The notes under the pieces were generated by a model. It had not been told where the DNA came from. It saw nothing but the letters and a program-made list of their open reading frames with translations, and searched no databases. A stretch of DNA of 64,000 nt from Sphingomonas kyeonggiensis (GTDB lineage: Bacteria; Pseudomonadota; Alphaproteobacteria; Sphingomonadales; Sphingomonadaceae), in contig NZ_JACHLN010000002.1 of NCBI RefSeq assembly GCF_014204495.1, forward strand, positions 434,001 through 498,000. The letters are read 5' to 3'. Within the stretch, counting starts at the first letter, position 1, and every line of letters begins with the position of its first letter. The position numbers and the translations under genes were made by a program. This document shows, one piece after another, positions 16,293 through 24,703 of the stretch.

Positions 16293-18095
16293 TTAGGCCG
16301 CCCGGAACAGGTCCGGGTCGAGCGCCATCACTGTCTCGCTGCCGGCTTCGATCTTGCGGCGCAGGCCGCTGGCGTCCGGGAAGAAGCGTTCGGCGAAGAA
16401 GCGGGCGGTGACCAGCTTGGCTTCGTAGAATTTGGTGTCGCCCTCGCCCGTGGCCAGCGCGGCGGCGGCGGCCTTGGCCATGCGGAGCCACATCAGGCCG
16501 AGCGCCACCGTGCCGGTGAGCTGCATGTACGGATAGGCGCCGGCGCCGACGTCGTTGGGGTTCTTGAAGCCGTTCTGGGCGAGCCACATCGTCGCGCCCT
16601 GGAGATGGCCGAGGGTCTTCTCCAGTCCTTCGGCCAGCGCGGCGAGCTTCTCGTCGCCCTTGGCGGCGGCGGCTTCCTCGGCGACCAGCTTGAAGAAGGC
16701 CTGGACCGCGCGGCCGCCGTTCATGGCGAGCTTGCGGCCGACCAGGTCCATCGCCTGAACGCCGTTGGTGCCCTCATAGATCATCGAGATGCGGGCATCG
16801 CGGACGTACTGCTCCATGCCCCATTCGGCGATGTAGCCATGACCGCCATAGACCTGCTGGCTGTCGGTCGCGACCTTGTAGCCGATATCGGTGCCGACGC
16901 CCTTGATGACAGGCGTGAGCAGGCCGATCAGGTCCGCGGCGAGCTGGCGCTCCTCCTCGGTGGCGGCGGCATGCTCGAGATCGACCTGGAGCGCACCCCA
17001 GAGGCAGAGCGCGCGCATGCCCTCGGTCTGCGCCTTGGCTTCCATCAGCATGCGGCGGACGTCCGGGTGGACGAACAGCGTATCGGCCTTTTCGTTCGGC
17101 TCCTGCGGGCCAGTGAGCGCACGGCCCTGGCGGCGGTCATGCGCGTACTGGACAGCGTTCTGCAGCGCGACTTCGCCGACGCCGAGGCCCTGGAGGCCGA
17201 CGCCGAGACGCGCGGCGTTCATCATGATGAACATCGCGGCGAGGCCCTTCATCTCCTCGCCAACGAGCCAGCCGGTGGCGCCGTCATAGTTCATCACGCA
17301 GGTCGAGTTGGCGTGGATGCCCATCTTGTGCTCGATCGAGCCGCAGGTGACGGCGTTGCGATCGCCCAGCGAGCCGTCGTCGTTGACGAGGAACTTGGGG
17401 ACGACGAACAGCGAGATGCCCTTGCTGCTCTCCGGCGCGCCCGGCGTCTTGGCGAGGACGAGATGGATGATGTTCTCGGTCAGGTCATGCTCGCCCGACG
17501 AGATGAAGATCTTGGTGCCGGTGATCGAATAGCTGCCATCGGCATTCGGCTCGGCGCGGGTGCGGATCAGGCCGAGATCGGTGCCGCACTGCGGCTCGGT
17601 GAGGTTCATCGTGCCGCCCCAGGTGCCGGCGACCATCTTGGGGACGTACTTCTCCTGCTGCTCGGGCGAGCCCTTGACCAGCAAGGCCGCGACCGCGCCG
17701 TGGGTGAGGCCCGGATACATGGCGAAGGCCATGTTCGAGGAGATCATGAACTCCTGGAACGCGGTGGAGATGACGTGCGGCATGCCCTGGCCACCGAACG
17801 CCTCGGGGAAGCTGAGCGTGCCCCAGCCGCTCTCGACGAACTGATTGTACGCTTCCTTGTAGCCGGCGGGCGTGGTGACGCTGCCGTCGTCATGGCGCTT
17901 GCAGCCTTCCTGGTCGCCCGAATGGTTGATCGGGAACAGGACCTCGGCGACGAACTGGCCGCCCTGCTCGAGCACGGCGTCGACCGTATCCGGGGTGGCG
18001 TTCTCGAAACCGGGAAGATTGGCGTAGCGATCGAGGCCGATCACCTGCTCGAGGATGAAGCGGGTGTCGCGCACCGGCGGAGTGTACTGGGGCAT
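16293..18095 (-). CDS. Acyl-CoA dehydrogenase, large FadE/DmdC-like type
   Basis: A 600-residue flavoenzyme that would introduce an alpha-beta double bond into an acyl-CoA. The core signature AGTWGGTMNLTEPQCGTD and YSITGTKIFISSGEHDLTEN binds FAD and substrate. QVYGGHGYIAEWGMEQYVRD carries the usual C-terminal motif, and YEGTNGVQAMDLVGRKL is diagnostic of the long class with an extra C-terminal domain. Relatives include 3-methylmercaptopropionyl-CoA dehydrogenase DmdC, but that substrate cannot be assigned. It lies 17 bp after a MerR regulator gene, so the two form an operon. Confidence 0.92.
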   Translation of the reverse strand: MPQYTPPVRDTRFILEQVIGLDRYANLPGFENATPDTVDAVLEQGGQFVAEVLFPINHSGDQEGCKRHDDGSVTTPAGYKEAYNQFVESGWGTLSFPEAFGGQGMPHVISTAFQEFMISSNMAFAMYPGLTHGAVAALLVKGSPEQQEKYVPKMVAGTWGGTMNLTEPQCGTDLGLIRTRAEPNADGSYSITGTKIFISSGEHDLTENIIHLVLAKTPGAPESSKGISLFVVPKFLVNDDGSLGDRNAVTCGSIEHKMGIHANSTCVMNYDGATGWLVGEEMKGLAAMFIMMNAARLGVGLQGLGVGEVALQNAVQYAHDRRQGRALTGPQEPNEKADTLFVHPDVRRMLMEAKAQTEGMRALCLWGALQVDLEHAAATEEERQLAADLIGLLTPVIKGVGTDIGYKVATDSQQVYGGHGYIAEWGMEQYVRDARISMIYEGTNGVQAMDLVGRKLAMNGGRAVQAFFKLVAEEAAAAKGDEKLAALAEGLEKTLGHLQGATMWLAQNGFKNPNDVGAGAYPYMQLTGTVALGLMWLRMAKAAAAALATGEGDTKFYEAKLVTARFFAERFFPDASGLRRKIEAGSETVMALDPDLFRAA

Positions 18096-18112
18096 TTCAG
18101 GGTTCCTCGGGG

Positions 18113-18538
18113 TTAGTCGCTGCTCTTGAGCAGTTCGACGAATTGCTGGAGTTCGGCGATGTGCGCGTCGATGTCGCGCTTCTGGTTCTCGAGCAGGTCG
18201 ATGCGTTCGAGGCAGCGCTCGAGCGTGACCTGCTTCTGGGTGCTGCGATCGTCGCCGACATCGTAGAGGTCTATCATCTCGCGGATCTCGGCGAGGCTGA
18301 AGCCGACGCGCTTGCCGCGCAGGATCCAGGCGAGCCGGGCGCGGTCGCGGTGCGAATAGATGCGGGCGGTGCCGCGGCGCTCGGGGGCGATCAGGCCCTC
18401 GTCCTCATAGAAGCGAAGCGCGCGGGGCGTGACCGAGAATTCGGCGCACAGGTCCGAGATGGTGAAGCTGTCGCGGTCCGGTCGCGGCTCGATCGGCGCC
18501 AGGGCTTCGAGCGGGAAAGCTGGTGCGTTCATGGGCAT
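18113..18538 (-). CDS. MerR-family transcriptional regulator
   Basis: A 141-residue regulator. FTISDLCAEFSVTPRALRFY and EDEGLIAPERRGTARIYSHR form the MerR winged-helix domain, and RVGFSLAEIREMIDLYDVGD begins the dimerisation coiled coil. No metal-binding cysteines are seen near the end. It is of the kind found next to fatty-acid or leucine catabolic genes (LiuR-like), and it directly precedes an acyl-CoA dehydrogenase gene in the same operon. The ATG at 18538 follows AAGGGGAAAG; a second ATG is at 18532. Confidence 0.9.
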   Translation of the reverse strand: MPMNAPAFPLEALAPIEPRPDRDSFTISDLCAEFSVTPRALRFYEDEGLIAPERRGTARIYSHRDRARLAWILRGKRVGFSLAEIREMIDLYDVGDDRSTQKQVTLERCLERIDLLENQKRDIDAHIAELQQFVELLKSSD

Positions 18539-18595
18539 AAAATACTTTCCCCTTACGTGAACGTCAATTGCTTGCGCGGCCGAAATCGACCTTTC

Positions 18596-18677
18596 CGTCA
18601 TCCCGGCGAAAGCCGGGCGCTTGTGCGGCGCCCGTCCCGCGCCTTCGCCTGAGATCCCGGCTTTCGCCGGGATGATG
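18596..18677. repeat. Palindromic intergenic repeat, subfamily 1
   Basis: Outer arms CGTCATCCCGGCGAAAGCCGGG and complementary CCCGGCTTTCGCCGGGATGATG enclose a GC-rich centre. It fills the space between the MerR gene and a lipoprotein gene and ends one base short of the latter's stop codon. Confidence 0.82.
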
Positions 18678-18678
18678 C

Positions 18679-19188
18679 TTAGTTGCCGCCGCCGCAGAGC
18701 CTCTTGCCGTTCGCATCGCGCATCGCGGCGGCCTCGGCGGCCGACTCGCTGAGCCGGGTCACTTCGAGGCCGGCATAGGACGCGCGCTTTGCGCAATATT
18801 TGTTGCAGCCGTCCGGCAGCGCGCCGGGGAAGGCGATCTTGTCGCCATCATATTTGGCATCGAACGAGCAGCTGCCGTCCTCGCCGAACTCGACATGGAG
18901 CGACTCCCCTACCCGGCTCGCCCGCCCGGTGCCGCTGCAGGTGATGCGGTCGCCATAGTCGACGAACGCGCCGATCCGGTAGCCGAGCTCGGCGTCGGGG
19001 ACGATGCAGACGCGGTCGGTGTCGCGGGCGTAGAGGCCGGCGATGTCGGTGTCCGCCGGGTTGCGGACGAGGCCGCGCTCGATGGCGGCCTTTTCCAGGT
19101 CCTGGGGCGGCTGGGCCTTGTTTTCCTGCGCCGTGCCCGAGGAGCAGGCGGCGAGCAGCAGCGCGAGGAGCGGCCCGGCGCGCTTCAT
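18679..19188 (-). CDS. Small lipoprotein of unknown function
   Basis: A 169-residue protein with a signal peptide ending in the lipobox LLAAC near residue 15. The mature part has six cysteines, including [18 protein letters not shown] and [13 protein letters not shown], suggesting a disulfide-bonded periplasmic fold. Its ATG overlaps the hisI stop (ATGA), so it is translated after hisI. That may be mere packing rather than a shared job. Confidence 0.8.
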   Translation of the reverse strand: MKRAGPLLALLLAACSSGTAQENKAQPPQDLEKAAIERGLVRNPADTDIAGLYARDTDRVCIVPDAELGYRIGAFVDYGDRITCSGTGRASRVGESLHVEFGEDGSCSFDAKYDGDKIAFPGALPDGCNKYCAKRASYAGLEVTRLSESAAEAAAMRDANGKRLCGGGN

Positions 19189-19541
19189 CCGCGGACCAGC
19201 TTTCCGCCCTCGACGATGCGGTAGAAGCAGCTCGGCGCGCCGGTGTGGCAGGCGGGGCCGTGCGGCTCGACCTTGAGCCAGACCGCGTCCTGGTCGCAGT
19301 CGATCCGGGCCTCGAGGACCTTGAGGATATGGCCCGAGGTCTCGCCCTTCTTCCAGAGCTTGCCGCGGCTGCGCGACCAGAAGGTCGCCTCGCCGGTGTC
19401 GAGCGTGGCCTGGAGCGCCTCGCCGTTCATGTGCGCGAGCATCAGCACCGTGCCGTCGGGTGCGGTGCAGACCGCGGTGATCAGGCCGGCGGCGTCATAT
19501 TTCGGGTCGAGCACGAGGCCCGTTTCGCGTTCGTTGTCCAC
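19185..19541 (-). CDS. hisI: Phosphoribosyl-AMP cyclohydrolase
   Basis: A 118-residue enzyme for the third step of histidine synthesis, opening the adenine ring of phosphoribosyl-AMP. The core [18 protein letters not shown], then [11 protein letters not shown] and [11 protein letters not shown], holds the metal-binding Asp and Cys residues. It is a stand-alone HisI without the HisE domain, as in other alphaproteobacteria. No other his gene is in the window. It is coupled to the lipoprotein gene by a 4-bp overlap. Confidence 0.95.
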   Translation of the reverse strand: MDNERETGLVLDPKYDAAGLITAVCTAPDGTVLMLAHMNGEALQATLDTGEATFWSRSRGKLWKKGETSGHILKVLEARIDCDQDAVWLKVEPHGPACHTGAPSCFYRIVEGGKLVRG

Positions 19542-19572
19542 GCGCGCTGTCTAGCGCGGCGCGGGCCGGGCC

Positions 19573-19824
19573 TCAATGATCGCGGATGGCCTCGATCAGC
19601 TTGTCCTTGTCCATCTTGGAGCGGCCCTCGATGCCGATCTCCTGCGCCTCGTCATAGAGCTGGTCCTTCGAGCGGCTCTCGAGCGTGCCGCCGGGATGGT
19701 CGAGCGTGCCTGCCGCCTGGGCATTGGCGATTCGCGCCGACTTCTCCTTCGAGTTCCCCTCATCGCGGAGTTTCTCGTAGAGTTCGTCGTTCTTGATCTG
19801 GGGTCCATGGTCGTGTCCGGGCAT
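19573..19824 (-). CDS. Small Rho-N/SAP-like protein
   Basis: An 83-residue, highly charged protein. The C-terminal part SKDQLYDEAQEIGIEGRSKM and KDKLIEAIRD is the Rho-N/SAP-like helix-extended-loop-helix fold, which binds nucleic acid. The N-terminal part NDELYEKLRDEGNSKEKSAR is a similar helical repeat. Proteins of this kind are often general-stress genes. A GAAC-N17-GGTT element lies upstream on the same strand. Confidence 0.78.
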   Translation of the reverse strand: MPGHDHGPQIKNDELYEKLRDEGNSKEKSARIANAQAAGTLDHPGGTLESRSKDQLYDEAQEIGIEGRSKMDKDKLIEAIRDH

Positions 19825-19849
19825 GGGAACGGCTCCTTTCGCCCTGAAA

Positions 19850-19874
19850 AACCACCGGAAAAGCCAGCAAGTTC
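19850..19874 (-). promoter_or_regulatory. EcfG-like promoter for the Rho-N/SAP-like gene
   Basis: On the minus strand TGAAC (its GAAC at 19874-19871) is followed after 17 bp by GGTT (19853-19850), close to the EcfG pattern GGAAC-N16/17-CGTT. It lies about 25 bp upstream of the ATG at 19824. Confidence 0.35.
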
Positions 19875-19955
19875 ATTTCTTTGTGACAAGCGGGCGACAA
19901 ACCGGGACGAAGCGCCTATATGCCCGCTCGATAGTTCAAAACCCCTTGAGGGCTG

Positions 19956-21416
19956 ATGCTTACCACAAACCCGTTCGATGACGACAAGCTGCGCGAAGAG
20001 TGCGGCATTTTCGGCGTTTCCGGCATGGACGGCGCTGCCGCCGCGGTCGCGCTTGGCCTGCATGCGCTGCAGCACCGTGGACAGGAGGCGGCGGGCATCA
20101 CCAGCTTCGACGGCCGCCAGTTCCACATCCACCGCGCAATGGGCCATGTCGCCGGCAATTTCGACCGCGACGACGTGATCCGCGGGCTGCACGGCGACAC
20201 CGCCTGCGGCCATGTCCGCTACTCGACCACCGGCGAGACCTCGCTGCGCAACGTCCAGCCGCTCTATGCCGAGCTGGCCAGCGGCGGCTTCGCGATCGCG
20301 CATAACGGCAACATCTCGAACGCGATGCGCCTGCGCCGCGACCTGATCCGCCGCGGCGCGATCTTCCAGTCGACCAGCGACACCGAAGTGATCATCCACC
20401 TCGTCGCGACCTCGCAGTTCCGCACGCTGATCGACCGCTTCATCGACGCGCTCAAGCAGGTCGAGGGCGCCTATTCGCTGATCGTCATGACCCCCGAGGG
20501 CATGATCGCCTGCCGTGACCCGCTGGGCATCCGCCCGCTGGTGATGGGCAAGCTCGACGACACGATCGTCTTCGCCTCGGAGACGGTGGCGCTCGACGTG
20601 GTCGGCGCCGACTATGTCCGCGACGTCGAGCCGGGTGAGCTGGTGATCGTGAAGGGCGGCGAGATCAGCTCGCACAAGCCGTTCGCGCCCGTCGGCGCCC
20701 GTCCCTGCATCTTCGAGTATGTCTATTTCTCCCGTCCGGATTCGATCAGCGACAACCGCTCGGTCTATTCGGTGCGCAAGGCGATCGGCGCGCAGCTGGC
20801 GATCGAGGCACCGGTCGAGGCCGACCTGGTCGTCCCCGTCCCAGACTCCGGCGTGCCGGCGGCGATCGGCTATGCCCAGCAGAGCGGCATCCCGTTCGAG
20901 CTTGGCATCATCCGCTCGCACTATGTCGGCCGTACCTTCATCCAGCCCGGCGACCAGATCCGCCACCTGGGCGTGAAGCTGAAGCACAACGCCAATCGCG
21001 AGCTGATCAAGGGCAAGCGCGTGGTGCTGATCGACGATTCGATCGTCCGCGGCACCACCAGCCTCAAGATCGTGCAGATGATGCGCGAAGCGGGTGCTGC
21101 CGAAGTGCACATGCGCATCGCCAGCCCGCCGACCCGGCACAGCTGCTTCTACGGCGTCGACACGCCGGAGCGCGCCAAGCTGCTCGCGGCCAAGCTGGAC
21201 GTGGGCGGGATGACCGACTTCATCCATGCCGACAGCCTGGCCTTCATCTCGATCGACGGCCTGTACAAGGCGCTGGGCGAGGCGCACCGCGCGGATATCC
21301 ATCCGAAATACTGCGATGCCTGCTTCACCGGCGAATATCCGACGACGCTGACCGACCAGGACGAGAACGGCCCGCCGACCGACCAGTTCGCGCTGCTTCA
21401 CGAGCGCGTGGGCTAA
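19956..21416 (+). CDS. purF: Amidophosphoribosyltransferase
   Basis: A 486-residue enzyme for the first committed step of purine synthesis. It moves the amide nitrogen of glutamine to PRPP. The short propeptide ends before the nucleophile cysteine in EECGIFGV (residue 16). QHRGQEAAGI is the glutaminase motif, and VVLIDDSIVRGTT near residue 360 is the PRPP loop. YCDACFTGEYP near the C terminus carries cysteines that bind an Fe-S cluster in the Bacillus-type enzyme. GAGGG precedes the ATG. An SDR gene follows 7 bp downstream. Confidence 0.96.
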   Translation: MLTTNPFDDDKLREECGIFGVSGMDGAAAAVALGLHALQHRGQEAAGITSFDGRQFHIHRAMGHVAGNFDRDDVIRGLHGDTACGHVRYSTTGETSLRNVQPLYAELASGGFAIAHNGNISNAMRLRRDLIRRGAIFQSTSDTEVIIHLVATSQFRTLIDRFIDALKQVEGAYSLIVMTPEGMIACRDPLGIRPLVMGKLDDTIVFASETVALDVVGADYVRDVEPGELVIVKGGEISSHKPFAPVGARPCIFEYVYFSRPDSISDNRSVYSVRKAIGAQLAIEAPVEADLVVPVPDSGVPAAIGYAQQSGIPFELGIIRSHYVGRTFIQPGDQIRHLGVKLKHNANRELIKGKRVVLIDDSIVRGTTSLKIVQMMREAGAAEVHMRIASPPTRHSCFYGVDTPERAKLLAAKLDVGGMTDFIHADSLAFISIDGLYKALGEAHRADIHPKYCDACFTGEYPTTLTDQDENGPPTDQFALLHERVG

Positions 21417-21423
21417 GACCGGG

Positions 21424-22137
21424 ATGAGCGAGGGGGCACTTTCGGGGCGCACCGCGCTCGTCACCGGCGCGAGCCGGGGCATCGGCGCGGCGACCGCGAT
21501 CGCACTGGGCAGCCAGGGCGCGCATGTCATCCTGACCGCGCGCACCGCGGGCGGGCTCGAGGAAGTCGAGGAAGCGATCTTCGCCGCGGGCGGCTCGGCA
21601 ACGATCGCCCCGCTGGACCTGACCGAGAATGACAGCATCGCCCGGCTCGCCGAGGCGATCTTGAGCCGCTGGACGGCGCTGGACGTGCTCGTGCTCAACG
21701 CCGCCCAGCTCGGCACGCTGAGCGCGGTGCCGGCAATCGATTTCAAGGAATATGCCAAGATCCTGACGCTCAACGTCACCGCCCAGGCGGCGATGCTCGC
21801 GGCGTTCGACCCGATGCTCAAGGCATCGAGCGGCGCGCGGGTGATCGGGGTGACCTCCAGCGTCGGCCGCACCGCGCGCGCCTATTGGGGCGTATACGGC
21901 TCGTCCAAGGCGGCGTTCGAGAACCTGTTGCTGACCTATGGCGAGGAAGTCGCCCATATCAGCGGTATCCGCGTTGGCATCCTCGATCCCGGTGCCACCC
22001 GCACCAAGATGCGCGCCCGCGCCTTCCCCGGCGAGGATCCGGCGACGGTGAAGGCGCCCGAGGTTGTGGCGGAGCGGATCGCAGCGCTGGCTGCCTCGGG
22101 GTTCGAGGCTGGGCATTTCGAGCGGGTCGAGGGCTGA
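21424..22137 (+). CDS. SDR-family oxidoreductase
   Basis: A 237-residue Rossmann-fold enzyme. TGASRGIGAA near residue 15 binds the nucleotide, NAAQLG is the NNAG-like motif, SS in TSSVGRT is the catalytic serine region, and YGSSKAA gives the catalytic Tyr-x-x-x-Lys. Its substrate is unknown. It follows purF by 7 bp and is probably transcribed with it, an arrangement that may just be genomic packing. Confidence 0.9.
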   Translation: MSEGALSGRTALVTGASRGIGAATAIALGSQGAHVILTARTAGGLEEVEEAIFAAGGSATIAPLDLTENDSIARLAEAILSRWTALDVLVLNAAQLGTLSAVPAIDFKEYAKILTLNVTAQAAMLAAFDPMLKASSGARVIGVTSSVGRTARAYWGVYGSSKAAFENLLLTYGEEVAHISGIRVGILDPGATRTKMRARAFPGEDPATVKAPEVVAERIAALAASGFEAGHFERVEG

Positions 22138-22154
22138 GAGCTCTCGGCTCTTCC

Positions 22155-22235
22155 TGCTCCCTGGCGAAAGCCGGGGCCCAGAGTAACAAGCGACATGGCA
22201 GAGAAACCCTGCTCCCCGGCTTTCGCCGGGAAGCA
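22155..22235. repeat. Palindromic intergenic repeat, subfamily 2
   Basis: The arms contain CTGGCGAAAGCCGGGGCCCA and CCCCGGCTTTCGCCGGG and are imperfect at the ends. It lies between the convergent SDR and serine hydrolase genes. Confidence 0.8.
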
Positions 22236-22256
22236 GTTTAACTTGCCAGGCCCGCG

Positions 22257-23438
22257 CTATCTCGCCGCAGCCTCGAACAGCCGGTTGAGGAACGCGGTGC
22301 GCGCCTTGCCATAATCGCTGTCGCTGGCCTTGGGCGCTGCCGCCGAGACCGCGATCACCACCTTCGATCTCGGATCGACGCGGATCGTCTGGCCGAAGAT
22401 CCCCTGGGCGCCGAAGCGGCCCTCGGGATAGGTCCACCACTGATAGCCATAGCCGTAGCCGGGCACGCCGATATCGGCATGGGCGGTGGTCGACTGGCGA
22501 TACCAGTCGGCGGGGACGACGCCCTTCCCGCCCTCGAGCGCGAACTGGCCGAGCCTGGCATAGTCGCGCAGGGACACCGACAGGCAGCAGCCGCTGACCT
22601 CGTGCCCGGACGGATCGACCATCCAGAACGCGTCCTGCTCCATGCCATAGGGCTGCCAGATCTTCTCGCTGAGATAGGTGGCGAGCGGCTTCTTCGTCGC
22701 GCGCATCACCAGCACGCCGATCAGGTTGGTCTCGCCGGTCTTGTAGACCCACTTCGCACCCGGGGCGAACTCGCGGGGGAGCTTCTTCATGTACCAGACG
22801 GTGGGGTCCTCCCCCGCCGGAACCGGCTCGAGGAACATGCGGGCGACGTCGGACCTGGCGTCGGTATAATCCTCGTTCCACTTCACGCCCGAGGTCATGG
22901 TGAGCAGCTGCGCGATGGTCACGCCGTCATAGCCGCTGCCGGCGAGCTCGGGGATGTATTTGGTCACCGGCTCGTCGACCGACTTGATATAGCCGTCCTT
23001 GATCGCGGCGCCGACCAGCGACGAAGTGAACGACTTGGCGACCGAGAAGCTGGTCCAGCGGCCCTCCCGCGAATAGCCGCGGGCATAGCGCTCGAGGATG
23101 ATCTTGCCGTCCTTGAGCACGATCAGCCCGGCGATGTTCTGCTGGGCGATGAAGGCGTCGAGATCGGCATCGGGGAACGCCAGCGGCTTGCCGGCGGGGA
23201 GCGCGCGGACCCTGGTGCCGGCCTTGACGATATGGCCCGGGAAGAGCCGTTCCATGTGCGGGAAATTGGCGTCGCGCTGGGCCTGGCTCCAGAACAGCAC
23301 TTCGGCGCCGACCTTGCGCAGGCCCGAATTGTCGCCCGTCTGCAGCTTCACGTCGGACGACTGGACCGCCTGGGCGATCGCCCCCTGCCCCGCGAATGTT
23401 CCGAGCGCGAGCGCGCCGGCCAGCAGCAACTTCCTCAT
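22257..23438 (-). CDS. Exported serine hydrolase, beta-lactamase family
   Basis: A 393-residue protein with a Sec signal ending QGAIAQA. SVAKSFTSSL near residue 135 holds the nucleophile Ser-x-x-Lys of class C beta-lactamase-like hydrolases, and the second conserved tyrosine is in YKTGETN. This subgroup includes 6-aminohexanoate-dimer-hydrolase-like enzymes; the real substrate is unknown. The ATG at 23438 follows GGAGGAGGG and overlaps the upstream methyltransferase stop codon (ATGA). It is unrelated in detail to the serine hydrolase at 783-2270. Confidence 0.87.
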   Translation of the reverse strand: MRKLLLAGALALGTFAGQGAIAQAVQSSDVKLQTGDNSGLRKVGAEVLFWSQAQRDANFPHMERLFPGHIVKAGTRVRALPAGKPLAFPDADLDAFIAQQNIAGLIVLKDGKIILERYARGYSREGRWTSFSVAKSFTSSLVGAAIKDGYIKSVDEPVTKYIPELAGSGYDGVTIAQLLTMTSGVKWNEDYTDARSDVARMFLEPVPAGEDPTVWYMKKLPREFAPGAKWVYKTGETNLIGVLVMRATKKPLATYLSEKIWQPYGMEQDAFWMVDPSGHEVSGCCLSVSLRDYARLGQFALEGGKGVVPADWYRQSTTAHADIGVPGYGYGYQWWTYPEGRFGAQGIFGQTIRVDPRSKVVIAVSAAAPKASDSDYGKARTAFLNRLFEAAAR

Positions 23439-24664
23439 ATCCCCTCCTCCTTCACCAAGGTGAGCTGGACGACGTCGATACCGCCGCCTCTGAACCCACC
23501 TTCGCAATACATCAGATAATAGCGCCACAAGTCTATGAACTTGCTGTCGAATTGGGCAGGCAGCGTGCCCGCCACGACCGCCGTATCGAAGCGCTCGCGC
23601 CACAGGCGCAGCGTCTCGGCATAGTCGAGGCCGAAACCGGTGCGGTCCTGGGTGCGCAGGCCGCGCGCGGCCGCGAGGGCGGCGAAGCGCTGCTCGGACA
23701 GCAGCAGGCCGCCTGGGAAGACATAGGCCTGGATGAAGTCGACGTTCGCGGCATAGTCCTCGAAGAACGCGTCATCGAAGGTGATGACCTGCAGCGCCGC
23801 ATGGCCGCCGGGCTTGAGCGCGCCGGCAACGGCATCGAGATAAGCGGGCCAATAGGCCTGGCCCACCGCCTCGGCCATCTCGATGCTGGCGACCGCGTCA
23901 TAGTTGCCGGCGACATCGCGATAGTCGGTCAGGGTGAAGCGGGCATCGTACGGCACCCGCGCTTCGGCCCAGGCCTTTTGCTCGGTGGACAGGGTGATGC
24001 CGTGGACCTTGCGCCCCTGCGCCACCGCCAGTTCGGCGAAGCTGCCCCAGCCGCAGCCGATCTCGAGGATCTCGTCGCCGGGGCTGGTGTTGGTGCGTGC
24101 CAGGATCGCCGCGAGCTTTTCGTACTGGGCCTGTTCGAGCGTCTGGCCGGGCGCGGTGAACAGCGCGCTCGAATAGGTCATGCCGGGATCGAGCCAGAGC
24201 CGGTAGAAGTCGTTGCCCAGGTCGTAATGGAACTGGATGTTGCGCCGCGAGCCGCCGCGATGGTTGCGGTTGCGCCAGTGGAGCAGGCGTTTGATCGCCT
24301 TGGAGAAGCCAGTGGCGCGGGCCTGTCGGGCGAGTTCGGCGCGGTTGAGGCCGAACAGCGCGAAGAGCTGGACCGGATCGGGGCTGGCCCATTCGCCGAG
24401 CGCCCAGGCCTGGTACCAGCCGATCGAGCCGCCGATCGCCAGGCGGAGCAGCGCGCGCCAGCTGCGCAGGTCGACGATCGCGGCGGGTCCCTCTGCGCGG
24501 CCGCCGAGCAGGCGGGCAGTGCCGTCGGGCAGGCCGAGCGACAGGCTGCCCCGGGCGATACCGGCGTCGATCTTGTCGAGCTGGCCACGGAACAAGGGGG
24601 CGAGCGCGCGTGCGGACCAGTGGCGCGGCTTGTCGGGATTGGGCTGGCTCAGGGGCGCGTGCAT
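23435..24664 (-). CDS. Cyclopropane-fatty-acyl-phospholipid synthase family protein
   Basis: A 409-residue SAM-dependent methyltransferase. NIQFHYDLGNDFYRLWLDP and MTYSSALF match the lipid-binding part of Cfa enzymes, EILEIGCGWGSFAELA near residue 200 is the SAM loop, and EMAEAVG lies in the bicarbonate-binding region. Cfa enzymes add a methylene bridge to unsaturated phospholipid chains at the inner membrane. A GTG at 24676 is an alternative start. It sits between an acyltransferase gene 39 bp upstream and a serine hydrolase gene that overlaps it. Confidence 0.9.
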   Translation of the reverse strand: MHAPLSQPNPDKPRHWSARALAPLFRGQLDKIDAGIARGSLSLGLPDGTARLLGGRAEGPAAIVDLRSWRALLRLAIGGSIGWYQAWALGEWASPDPVQLFALFGLNRAELARQARATGFSKAIKRLLHWRNRNHRGGSRRNIQFHYDLGNDFYRLWLDPGMTYSSALFTAPGQTLEQAQYEKLAAILARTNTSPGDEILEIGCGWGSFAELAVAQGRKVHGITLSTEQKAWAEARVPYDARFTLTDYRDVAGNYDAVASIEMAEAVGQAYWPAYLDAVAGALKPGGHAALQVITFDDAFFEDYAANVDFIQAYVFPGGLLLSEQRFAALAAARGLRTQDRTGFGLDYAETLRLWRERFDTAVVAGTLPAQFDSKFIDLWRYYLMYCEGGFRGGGIDVVQLTLVKEEGI

Positions 24665-24703
24665 TGCGTCGCGCACAATGCACGCGCCGGTGAGTCGGGC
24701 AAG

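Noticed and set aside
16218..18116. 632-codon open frame opposite the acyl-CoA dehydrogenase
   Set aside because: No family features; the minus-strand gene is certain.
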